From Rana temporaria (taxonomy: Eukaryota > Chordata > Amphibia > Anura > Ranidae), in the NCBI RefSeq assembly GCF_905171775.1, contig NC_053491.1, positions 223,920,486 through 223,984,485 of the forward strand: a stretch of 64,000 nt of DNA, written 5' to 3'. This document shows positions 1 through 10,800 of this stretch, piece after piece. Within the stretch, counting starts at the first letter, position 1, and each line of letters begins with the position of its first letter. Position numbers and translations under genes: made by a program. Under the pieces are notes generated by a model that did no database searches, was not told the origin of the DNA, and saw only the letters and a program-made list of their open reading frames with translations.

Positions 1-597
1 CATGCCAATTTTCAAAGAAAAAACCGGCATGGGTTCACCCCCCAGGAGCATACCAGGCCCTTAGGTCTGGTATGGGTTGTAAGGAGACCCCCCCTCCGCC
101 GAAAAATCGACGTAGGGGGTCCCCCTACAATCCATACCAGACCCGTATCCAAAGCACGCTACCTGGCCGGTCAGGAAAGGAGTGGGGACGAGCGAGCGTC
201 CCCCCCCCTCCTGAGCCGTGCCAGGCCGCATGCCCTCAACATGGGGGGGTTGGGTGCTCTGGGGCAGGGGGGCGCACTGCGGGCCCCCCCACCCCAGAGC
301 ACCCTGTCCCCATGTTGATGAGGACAGGACCTCTTCCCGACAACCCTTGCCGTTGGTTGTCGGGGTCTGCGGGCGGGGGCTTATCGGAATCTGGGAGTCC
401 CCTCAAATAAGGGGGCCCCCAGATACCGGCCCCCCACCCTAAGTGAATGGATATGGGGTACATCGTACCCCTATCCATTCACCTGTAGGCAAAAAGTAAA
501 AGTTAGTAAACACACAACACAAGGGTTTTTAAAATAATTGATTATTCTGCTCCGGAGGCCCCCCTGTCTTCTTTATTAGCTCTATTACCAGGGGGGG

Positions 598-735
598 CTT
601 CTTCTTCCACTCTCCGGGGGTCTTCTTCCAGTCTCCGGGGGTCTTCTTCCACTCTCCGGGGGGGGTTTCTTCTTCCGCTCTCCGGGGGGGGCTTCTCCGC
701 TCTCCGGGGGTCTTCTTCTATCTTCGCCGCTCTCC
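598..735. repeat. CTCCGGGGG/TCTTCTTC minisatellite, left palindrome arm
   Basis: Imperfect units of roughly 24-30 bp alternate the words CTCTCCGGGGG and TCTTCTTCC. The mirror copy lies at about 1187-1323 on the other arm with the same unit order. The ORFs across it in both arms are products of the repeat, not genes. Confidence 0.8.
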
Positions 736-1186
736 GCTGTTGACTCGGCGAACCCCGGTTCTTCTGCAGATGTCCGGTGCCTTCTTCTTCAGCGATGGCT
801 GCCTGCTATCTTTGTGTGTTAGCTCAATTACGAGCAGGCAGCCATCGCGGTCTTCTGTGACGTCAGGTTCTTCTCTTCTGTTCTTCTCCCCTCTTCCGAT
901 GTTGACTCGTCGCATCTTGTCACTGTAATGATGGAAGCGCGCCTTGCATCCCATTTATATAGGCATCACCGTCCCATCATGCTCCGGCAGGTACCCACGT
1001 GGTGGGTGCACGTGGGTAGGCACCCACCACCGGGAGAAGAACAGAAGAGAAGAACCTGACGTCACAGAAGACCGCGATGGCTGCCTGCTCGTAATTGAGC
1101 TAACACACAAAGATAGCAGGCAGCCAGCGCTGAAGAAGAAGGCACCGGACATCTGCAGAAGAACCGGAGTTCGCCGAGTCAACAGC

Positions 1187-1323
1187 GGAGAGCGGCGAAG
1201 ATAGAAGAAGACCCCCGGAGAGCGGAGAAGCCCCCCCCGGAGAGCGGAAGAAGAAACCCCCCCCGGAGAGTGGAAGAAGACCCCCGGAGACTGGAAGAAG
1301 ACCCCCGGAGAGTGGAAGAAGAA
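1187..1323. repeat. Mirror minisatellite, right palindrome arm
   Basis: This is the reverse complement of the array at 598-735, with words GGAAGAAGA and CCCCCGGAGAG. Unit order and length match the left arm, as expected if the two arms were copied or homogenised after the array formed. Confidence 0.8.
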
Positions 1324-1920
1324 GCCCCCCCTGGTAATAGAGCTAATAAAGAAGACAGGGGGGGCCTCCGGAGCAGAATAATCAATTATTTTAAAAACCC
1401 TTGTGTTGTGTGTTTACTAACTTTTACTTTTTGCCTACAGGTGAATGGATAGGGGTACGATGTACCCCATATCCATTCACTTAGGGTGGGGGGCCGGTAT
1501 CTGGGGGCCCCCTTATTTGAGGGGACTCCCAGATTCCGATAAGCCCCCGCCCGCAGACCCCGACAACCAACGGCAAGGGTTGTCGGGAAGAGGTCCTGTC
1601 CTCATCAACATGGGGACAGGGTGCTCTGGGGTGGGGGGGCCCGCAGTGCGCCCCCCTGCCCCAGAGCACCCAACCCCCCCATGTTGAGGGCATGCGGCCT
1701 GGCACGGCTCAGGAGGGGGGGGACGCTCGCTCGTCCCCACTCCTTTCCTGACCGGCCAGGTAGCGTGCTTTGGATACGGGTCTGGTATGGATTGTAGGGG
1801 GACCCCCTACGTCGATTTTTTGGTGGAGGGGGGTCTCCTTACAACCCATACCAGACCTAAGGGCCTGGTATGCTCCTGGGGGGAACCCATGCCGGTTTTG
1901 TTTTTACAAATTGCCGTGGA

Positions 1921-2305
1921 GTTCTCCCTCAGGAATGCATACCAAATGCCGTCGCTGGAATGGGCTTTTACATGGTGTGACTAGTTTACACTTTGTAACA
2001 CCAGCCCTAGTTTTACACTTGCAAACTAAAACTTACGGCGAAAAAATGAAGCTGGAAAGCTTTGTGGATCGCCTTAAGTGCTAATTTGCATACTAGAAGC
2101 GGCATTTCGACTCGAAATGCCCCCAGCGGCGGATGCGGTACTGCATCCTAAGATTCGGCAGTGTAATTCAATTACACATGCCGGATCTTCTGCCTAACTT
2201 TGGAAAACTGCTTCTGTGGATCAGTTCCAAAGTTAGGACAAGGGATACGATGGAGTAACAGCAGTTACTCCGTCGTATCTCTTTTGTGGATCTGGCCCAT
2301 AATGT
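1921..2305. mobile_element. Right half of a GGGCCAGATCCAC fold-back element
   Basis: The segment ends in GTGGATCTGGCCC at about 2285-2300, the inverted terminal signature of the family seen complete at 16617-17303 and 54163-54888. The interior has the family's ACGACGG and CGTCGTATC words. No matching left end is visible, so the giant palindrome may have inserted into this element, with the left half beyond the window. Confidence 0.55.
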
Positions 2306-2864
2306 TTGGGGGTTTTGTGTAATCTTCAGGCCTAAAATGTTTTTTTTAAACGTGTGCAAAAATGGCTCTGACTAAGAAAAGGTAAATTAACATGGATGAC
2401 AAAAGTGGGAGTTGGGAGGAGGCAGGGAAGAGGGAGAGTGCGGTAAAGTTGCTCCACCATGGGCCTCTGGGTTATACTTGCCTCTGGGCCAAAAGATGCC
2501 AGTCAGTCCCCGCCAGGGTTTCTGGAGGGCCACATTGTCCTCCCCCACTCTTGTGATCATGAACAATCTTGGACTGTTTTCCTCGATCCATCACTTTTCC
2601 ACGCTCAATGGGCCACTTGACTGGACTTGCCCCCCAGGCCTAAGGCTGCCAGCCCTCCCCTGGCTGAGGGAGAGCCAGTGAAGGCTCCTTTCTCCCAAAA
2701 TGGACTGGGAAGTTATAGAGAACTAGGACAGAGCAGCTGTGTGGTAACACAGTTTTCTTCTGTGTGCAGGCAAAAGTATCAAGCTGCCAGCAATACTGAC
2801 AGTGCCAGGTAGTAGCAGAGGCATTGAGAATTATTGCCAGTGGCAAAGCTTTTTGTGTCAGCAG

Positions 2865-4543
2865 CAGTGGCGGCTGGTGCTCAAATTTTTTGGGGGGGTG
2901 CAAACAAACTGAAAAATTCTGAAAGAAAAACCCATCAATTGCAGCCTCACTGTGCCTTTAAATGCAGCCATTGTGCCATCGAATGCAGCCACTGTGCCCA
3001 TCAAATGCAGCCACTGTGCCCATCAATTGCCACCACTGTGCCCATCAATTGCCACCACTGTGCCCATCAATTGCCACCACTGTGCCATCAAACGCTGCCA
3101 CTGTGCCCATCAAACGCTGCCACTGTGCCCATCAAACGCTGCCACTGTGCCCATCAAACGCTGCCACTGTGCCCATCAAACGCTACCACTGTGCCCCATC
3201 AAACGCTGCCACTGTGCCCCATCAAATGCTACCAGTGTGCCATCAAATGCTCCCACTGTGCCCATCAAATGCTCCCACTGTGCCCATCAAATGCTTCCAC
3301 TGTGCCCATCCAATACTCCCACTGTGCCCATCGAATTCTGCCACTGTGCCCCCCGCAGCGAGTGGTGTCCTCCATGCCCTCGATGTCTTCTCCCATCCGC
3401 TCCTCTTATCCTCTCCTATGATTGGATGTCCAATCACAGTGCCTGTTGTTTCAGCCAATCAGGTGATGGGTGACAGACCCGAGCACCTGATTAGCGGAGA
3501 GGCGGTTGAGTGTTTGGAAAGCGAATATTCATTCACTTTTCTAACACAGCTGGGTGAACTGTGAGCGCCAAGCATGGCGCTTGCTGTTTACCTTTTTTAA
3601 TGCCTATTACAGCCTATGGCCCTAATCAGGTGCTTCAAAAACACCCCCCGCCGATGTAATTCAGGCTTTCGGGACCCGGAAAGGGGCCGAGCGCCTGAAT
3701 AGGGGATGGCATCGGCAGCCATAAATAGATAGATTCATGGGGACAGGACTCAGGAGTGCAAGACATTAGAATGGGCAGGCACCCACACATAAAATTGACT
3801 CTCAAAGTAACACTGACATCTGTGTGCAGCAGCACAGATGATGACGACACCTCACTAACATGACATGTCCCCTCCTGAGTCACAGTGACAGTCTCTCTCC
3901 ATGCCAGGTGGTCCCTTCAGTCCACTCCAGTCCAAACAGCACTGACAGTCCCACTCCTGGCTTGCTCCTGTTCCACAGACCCCCACAAAAGGGCTCTGAC
4001 CACTCCACTAAGCTCCCTTGCACCATGACATCACATGACACGCTCAGGCACTGCTTTTGCCAGACCCGCTCTCCACCAGTGGCGCCCGAACATACTTTAG
4101 CAGGCACTCGGATGGTCTTAGTTAGCTCTGCATGCGCAGTTTCCGAGCCGAGGGTCACAACCAAATTTTTTACTGGTAACCATTTCCTGTCACTGGCATT
4201 AACTGGCAGGAAAAAAGCGTTTTATTTTTAATTGGCTGCCAGTAAAAATACTGACGGTTGGCAACACTGATATAAGCCAGGCCTTTGAAACTAGCATGGC
4301 GCCCATTGTTCACCATTTTGGACGCCTATTACAGCCTATGGCTCTAATCGGGTGCTTAAAAAAATACCCCGCCACTGTAATTCAGGTGTCCAGGGCCAGA
4401 AAAGAGGCCGGGCACCTTAATAGGGGGTGGCAGCTGCGACCATAGATGGATTCATGCAATGCATGAATCTATCTATGGTGATAGAGGGGTGGCAAGAGAG
4501 AGGGGTCGGCGCCCGTGCGCCCCTTATGGACGCACTGCCACTG
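2865..4543. mobile_element. Composite non-autonomous element, hAT-like ends
   Basis: The left end begins CAGTGGCGGCTGGTG and the right end is GCACTGCCACTG, its approximate inverse, which is the CAGTG-type end common in hAT elements. The flanking 8-mers GTCAGCAG and GCCAGAAT agree only partly, so the boundaries are tentative. Inside are a 22-bp minisatellite (2955-3352), two diverged copies of a GCCTATTACAGCCTATGG module (about 3600-3740 and 4320-4480), and a GCCAGTAAAAATACTGAC/GGTTGGCAACACTG segment (about 4190-4270) related to the element at 53125-53943. No intact transposase was seen. Confidence 0.5.
2955..3352. repeat. 22-bp minisatellite, about 18 copies
   Basis: The unit CACTGTGCCCATCAAACGCT plus GC repeats head to tail, with some 20-21 bp and 23 bp variants. 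The period is not a multiple of three and no unit has a stop in any forward frame. All three + frames are therefore open for nearly 200 codons. These ORFs are by-products of the repeat. Confidence 0.93.
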
Positions 4544-4696
4544 GCCAGAATAATAATTTAATCTGGTCACTGAAATGAATTAAAGGCAGCAGGCTTTTTT
4601 TTATCCTAATGCATTCTAGCTCAATCATATCTAATCATGTCAAATAAGTCCTAGCTTTTGACATCTGCCTCTGTAAAAAAACAATGTTTGTTCCAG

Positions 4697-4813
4697 ATTG
4701 AATCTGCTACTGTGAAGAAGCTGGATAGAAACTTGTTTGTCGGGCAGGAGCTAGAGGAAGTGTATACAGAACTTGTTAAGAACCTTTCCACAAACCACCT
4801 GAGGTTTGACCAG
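4697..4813 (+). CDS. CCDC87: CCDC87 exon A (first seen in window)
   Basis: This is 39 codons, phase 0 to 0, from a TTTGTTCCAG acceptor to CAG|GTATGC. It encodes IESATVKKLDRNLFVG followed by VYTELVKNLSTNHLRFDQ. This matches the conserved 'FVG..EVYKEL...HLHFDQ' stretch of CCDC87. The exon upstream of it is not in the window. Confidence 0.88.
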
Positions 4814-7800
4814 GTATGCCATCTGTTTTCTTTCTCTTATCTGTTGTAGCCAAGAAAAATAGATTTGTCTGTATTAGCAGCCTGATACCAGCCCAGTGCA
4901 AGTACTATAAAAATATTGTAGCAGCATTAATTTAATGAGGGTTTTTTCCCCCATCTTTTCTAACAAAGGGGGCATTTTTCTTGCGTCAGTCACATTTTGA
5001 ATTAGTAGGCGCACAATGAAACATTTTTTACAGAGTAAAGTACACCAAGTACAAGTTGTACAATATATATACAGCACATGTAAATAGGAATAAATCAGAA
5101 AATGAAGACGTAATAATATGACAAAATAGGGAACATCAGTATAAAGATATCAAATTACTAGAATGTGCGGGAGAAGCAGAAAAGGCCTGCCATAAGTGCA
5201 CTTGTGTTTAAGGGCTCATTCACATTTATGTAGAAAATGCTGGATTCAGAGGTGCACAGCAAATAGTTTTGTACGCATACAAACCCAACACTAATTAGGC
5301 CAATGTAGGTCTCCCCCTGAAGGAGCTGCTGTACATTACACAGGTTCTTTCCCACACAGTCAGAGGCAGCCAGGCACACAGCCAAGAGTCCATTCACTCT
5401 GGCTCAGAAATAAGTTTAGGCGGTGTCTTTTTGTAATTTTTTGCTGAATGAAACTTGTAACAGGAAAGGGTAGTGGGGTGTGGGATAACAAAAAAACGCT
5501 TACCACAGTTTGAGGAAGAAACTCCTTGGTCAGTAGCAGTAGTGCAAGAACCAGTTGACTAGTCTGAGGGTGCGCAGCTTAAGACCATGCAGAAGTATGT
5601 AGCACAAGTAGTTAAGACTTGGACAGTCCATGGGTGCACAGCTGGAGACCATGCAGATCTATGTAGCACAAGTAATTAAGACTTGGACAGTCCATGGGTG
5701 CACAGCTTAAGACCATGCAGAAGTATGTAGCACAAGTAGTTAAGACTTGGACAGTCCATGGGTGCACAGCTGGAGACCATGCAGATCTATGTAGCACAAG
5801 TAATTAAGACTTGGACAGTCCATGGGTGCACAGCTGGAGACCATGCAGAAGTATGTAGCACAAGTAGTTAAGACTTGGACAGTCCATGGGTGCACAGCTG
5901 GAGACCATGCAGAAGTATGTAGCACAAGTAATTAAGACTTGGACAGTCCATGGGTGCACAGCTGGAGACCATGCAGAAGTATGTAGCACAAGTAGTTAAG
6001 ACTTGGACAGTCCATGGGTGCACAGCTGGTGACCATGCAGAAGTATGTAGCACAAGTAGTTAAGACTTGGACAGTCCATGGGTGCACAGCTGGTGACCAT
6101 GCAGAAGTATGTAGCACAAGTAGTTAAGACTTGGACAGTCCATGGGTGCACAGCTGGAGACCATGCAGAAGTATGTAGCACAAGTAGTTAAGACTTGGAC
6201 AGTCCATGGGTGCACAGCTGGTGACCATGCAGAAGTATGTAGCACAAGTAGTTAAGACTTGGACAGTCCATGGGTGCACAGCTAGTGACCATGCAGAAGT
6301 ATGTAGCACAAGTAGTTAAGACTTGGACAGTCCATGGGTGCACAGCTGGAGACCATGCAGAAGTATGTAGCACAAGTAGTTAAGACTTGGACAGTCCATG
6401 GGTGCACAGCTGGAGACCATGCAGAAGTATGTAGCACAAGTAGTTAAGACTTGGACAGTCTATGGATGCACAGCGGAAGACCATGCAGGTGTATAAATCA
6501 TAGAAGCTCTACTTACAAAGTCCTGGCTTATAGTCAGTCCCGAGGTGAAATGGGAAAGACAGTCTTTTCAGGGCTTCAGACCATTTAACAGCAACCAAAC
6601 CACCATCTAGGCACACATCACCAGGGATTGGCTAGACCCTGCTGAATATTCAGGCTGGATACCCACATTTTCCCCCCCTAAGTCTCTAGAAGCTTCTCCC
6701 AGAGGTAGGGCCTGAAGCTCTGAACATGAAGCAAAACAATTGCTGTGATTACAGCAGAAGCAAAAACTACATTTACCTAGCAGCCTAGCAAGGAGGATGC
6801 TACACCTATGTACCTAGACACACGGCTGAGTCTGGCAGCTTAAATTTGTTCTATTGTTTTTGCAGCATAGAAAAAACAATGTAAAATTAACAATGTATGC
6901 ATGTAAACAATGTAAAATTAACAATGTAAAATTAACAATGTATGCATGTAAACATTTGTGTAAACATTGAGTAAACATTTGTGTAGCATTTACATGCATA
7001 CTGGCATACAGTGTACAGCGGCCTATTGATTACTTATGCTGCTTAGGTCTGAAATGCAAACATCAATATTGTGTAAACAGTGGCATTGATTATACGCTAT
7101 TGATTTGACATGTCAGTCATTCATTCATTGGCTGTGAAAGTAGAGGAGCTAGTGGCTATCTAGCTTGTGGTATACCCCATCAGGTCCACTCGGATGGCTC
7201 AGCTAATCAAATTTCACATGTACAGAATTGGCTTCTCCTACCTGCCTGATGGGACCTGGAGAACCACAAAAATTCAAAACTATTAAGGCTCCACCACCAT
7301 ATACTGTATATCCCATCAGGTCTGCTCTGACAGCTGGTGGGAGGAGCCATTTATGTACAATTTGATTGATCCAGCCAATCAATAACATACAGGCCAAAAT
7401 GTCTCCTCCAACCAGCTGTAAGGCCTCGTACACACGATAGGTTAACCAGAGGACAACGGTCTGATGCACCGTTTTCATCGGTCCAAACCGATCGTGTGTG
7501 GGCCCCATAGGTTATTTAACCATAGGTTTAAAAAAAGCCAACTTGCTTTAAATTTAACCGATGGATTCCTAACCAATGGGAAAAAAACGATTGTTAGTAG
7601 GCACAACCATCGGTTAAAAATCCATGCATGCTCAGAATCAAGTTGACGCATGCTTGGAAGCATTGAGCTTCGTTTTCTTCAGCACGTCGTTGTGTTTAAT
7701 GTCAACGCGTTCTGACACGATCGTTTTTTTAACTGATGGTGTGTAGGCACGACGGACCATCAGTCAGCTTCATCGGTTAACCTATGACAACGGTCCGTCG

Positions 7801-10800
7801 GTCCGTTCTCATCGGATGGACTGATCGTGTGTACGCGGCTTAAGAGGAGACCTGATGGAGAACTGACTGCCTGTTTTATGGCAGTTTGGCGTCCACTATT
7901 GTTAGGATGCAGATAGCAAAAGGTGCCTGTGTCCTAGCATCTATCTGAGCAGCGTTGGTGGCCAACAGAGGCCATATATTCTGTATGGCTCTACACATGT
8001 AAACCCTGATAACATTGTATATATGTACAGCATATGGAGAACTGTAATGCAGGATTTTGCTGGCAGCTTAGCAAATTAAGAAATGAAGAATGTGATCTTT
8101 ATAGTGTTGGGATTTCCTAGATGATCTATGATGCCCACACGTTTTGAAAGTGATCCAAATTATCCCTATCTATTGCTGCAAGATGTTCCATATGCATTAT
8201 ACCTTCCATCATGTTCAAGCACTCTATCTGTCACATTATTATAACATAACAAAATGAAATTCAGTGAGTGTCTCCATTTTGAAATGTTTATGCACAGGAA
8301 CAAAGCAATGCTGAAATTACCAAAGCCTTGAAGTTTTCTGCTACCTATTTGGGATTTAAAGTGTAACTGCACTTTTTTCCCTCTGTCGGTCTGGTATTTT
8401 ATTTACTTTCTGCTTCCTGAATGATAAATATAAAGTCCTGACTGCCTCACATGATCATTCTCAAAACTGTAAAAAATTATACAAAATTATTAGTTCAGTT
8501 TAGTTACAAAAAAGCCAGTAAAGTTAGCTGTAGAAAGCTGTAGAGTGAGTTTTTCAGTGTTTTTGCACTAGTATTTTTAGCGTTTTTTAACTGTAGCATT
8601 TTTTGTGCAAAACTATACTCCCATAAAAGCTTATTGCTCAAAAACACAGAATAGCCAAGTTTTTCAGTGTTTTTTGCGTTGTTATACTGTTTTCAGCAGA
8701 GTTGGCTGTTTTTCAGCTAAAAAACTCCTCTCAAAGCCCACTAGTTCTGGGTTTTTTTTCAGGCAGAAAACTCCCCTTCCAAAAACTGCTGATAACAGCT
8801 TATGTATGAATGGACACATAGGGTAACATGCTGGGGAGTTTATTGGCTGCAGAAGTTCTGAAGCCAAAAACAGCAGCTGTAAAAGCGTCCAGTGTGCATG
8901 ACGTATGCCTAATGCCGCATACACACGATCGGTTTGTCTGATGAAAACGGTCTGATGGACCGTTTTTATCAGACGAACCGATCGTGTGTGGGCCCCATCG
9001 GTTTTTTTTCCCCATCAGTGAAAAAACGTAGAACCTGTTTTAAAATTATCTGATGGTTAAAAAACCGATAGAAAAAAACGATCGTCTGTGGGGAAATCCA
9101 TTGGTTAAAAATCAACGCATGCTCAGAATCAAGTCGACGCATGCTCAGAAGCATTGAACTTCATTTTTCTCAGCACGTCGTTGTGTTTTACGTCACCGCG
9201 CTCTGACACGATTGTTTTTTTAACTGATGGTGTGTAGGCAAGACTGATGAAAGTCAGCTTCATCGGATATCTGATGAAAAAATCCATCAGACCGTTTTCA
9301 TCGGATGAACCGATCGTGTGTACAGGGCATAACAGTGTATCTTCTTATCTGCACTGACCCTGAGTTTTCAGCATTGTGCAAGAGCTGAATAGAATAAATT
9401 ACATGCATAGGTTCCCCTTTAAGTGACTATTATTTCACCCAGCACATTTCTATCTTTTTAATCTCTCAAGGATTTGGAATTTGAGCCCTATGCAACAAAA
9501 CTGGATTTCTCCGTGTGTACAGCTTCATCGACATTAACCAAAAAAACGAATCAGCGAGTGATCAACAGGGAGCTAGATTCATTGGCCGCCTTTAATGAGT
9601 GTGAAAGGTAAAGGATCAGAGGAGTATTTATGTAAGGAAAAATATCTGGGGACATTGTACTCTAATGATCTAGGGACATACTCATCTGAAATGTGTACAT
9701 ATTGCTTACAGAAGAACAGAGAGGTAGGTTTGATTGGGTTTATGCAGGGGTTTGCATTGTATTATTTAGTATTATTATAATTATTATATAGACCTAATCT
9801 TGAAATATATTGTTTATAACTGCCCCTCATTTAGCTTTACTTAATTTATATGAGGATAGCGCTGAGTCAGATACAATATAAGAGACCCCAACAACTGCCC
9901 TCCAGATCTAAAAGTTACTGCCCTCTGAACTGCCTGGTCTCAGGCTGTTAAGGCCTCATGCATACTGAGCATTTATCCCCAGTGTATGAGACTCCAGTGT
10001 TCAGGTGCTGGCGGAAGGTAGAGGAGTACCGCCTAGCCCGAGCCCAGGGGGTACCCACGGCAAGGGTCGATTTTGTCTTATTCCTGGAGCTGGGCATTAC
10101 CTTCCAGATTTAGTATCGGACAAAATAAACAAAGCTCAATAAGGCCCCTTTCACACCAGTGGACTGATCTGGGTCCGCCTATCTGTTTTTCAGGCAGACC
10201 CGATCAAACCATCCATTGCTCTCTATGGGGTGGTGAATGTCAGCAGACGTGTCCACTGTCATCCGATCTGCTAAAAACAGATGGATGGGGATACGTTCGC
10301 CATCCATCCAGCTGATCAGATCGGAAGACAGTCAGATGGAAGCGGACATGCCGTCTATTTCCATCCGACTGCCCCATAGAGAACAGCGGACTGTGTCCAA
10401 GTCCACTCTGTATAGCGGAGCAGACACGGACCTGTCATCCTCCTGCTCAGCGGGGATCAGCGGAGAGATCCCCTGCTGAGCAGGCGGATGGGCTTGGATG
10501 GATTTCGCTCCATCTTTAAAGGGCCTAAGGGGTCAAATGAACATTTTTCATAAATAAGGCGACGCAATCATTATAATTTAAAGGGGTTGTAAAGACAAAA
10601 ATATTTTCCTCTTAAATTCAAGTCTGACAGTAGCTGATAAAATAAAAAGTAATGTTTTGCATTATAACTAGTTTAATACCTGTTGAAATCGAGCTGTTTT
10701 ATTCACCTCCAGCACTCCTGAATTATTATTCTCACTGACTTCCTGGTTTGCGGTGCGCATTCATTCTTGCTACATCACGGCCTAATAGGAACTACAGTTC

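Larger units (their letters stand above)
1..1920. repeat. Giant near-perfect palindrome (fold-back element)
   Basis: Positions 1-889 read as the reverse complement of about 1032-1920, with a spacer of about 140 bp. Coordinates of paired bases sum to about 1921 at every place checked: the direct GGCATGGGTTC near 26 pairs with GAACCCATGCC near 1885, and the minisatellite at 598-735 pairs with 1187-1323. Only a few differences were seen, for example GATGG against GCTGG near 792/1128 and GCCG against ACCA near 98/1822, so the arms are roughly 99% alike. Pairing is still visible at base 1, with more mismatches, so the palindrome probably runs past the left edge. Each arm also holds a small hairpin at 443-481 or its mirror at 1440-1478. 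No transposase reading frame was seen. I infer a non-autonomous fold-back transposon or an inverted duplication; the class is unknown. Confidence 0.9.

Noticed and set aside
718..1204. Mirror ORFs of 78-86 codons in the palindrome
   Set aside because: The same frame appears in both arms because the arms are inverse copies. Composition is low complexity and no known domain is seen.
2834..3564. ORFs of 173-200 codons on the + strand
   Set aside because: They are translations of the 22-bp minisatellite in three frames, with no family similarity and no splice context.
5612..6373. Series of 61-aa minus-strand ORFs
   Set aside because: One appears per 64-bp repeat unit with identical content; repeat artefact.
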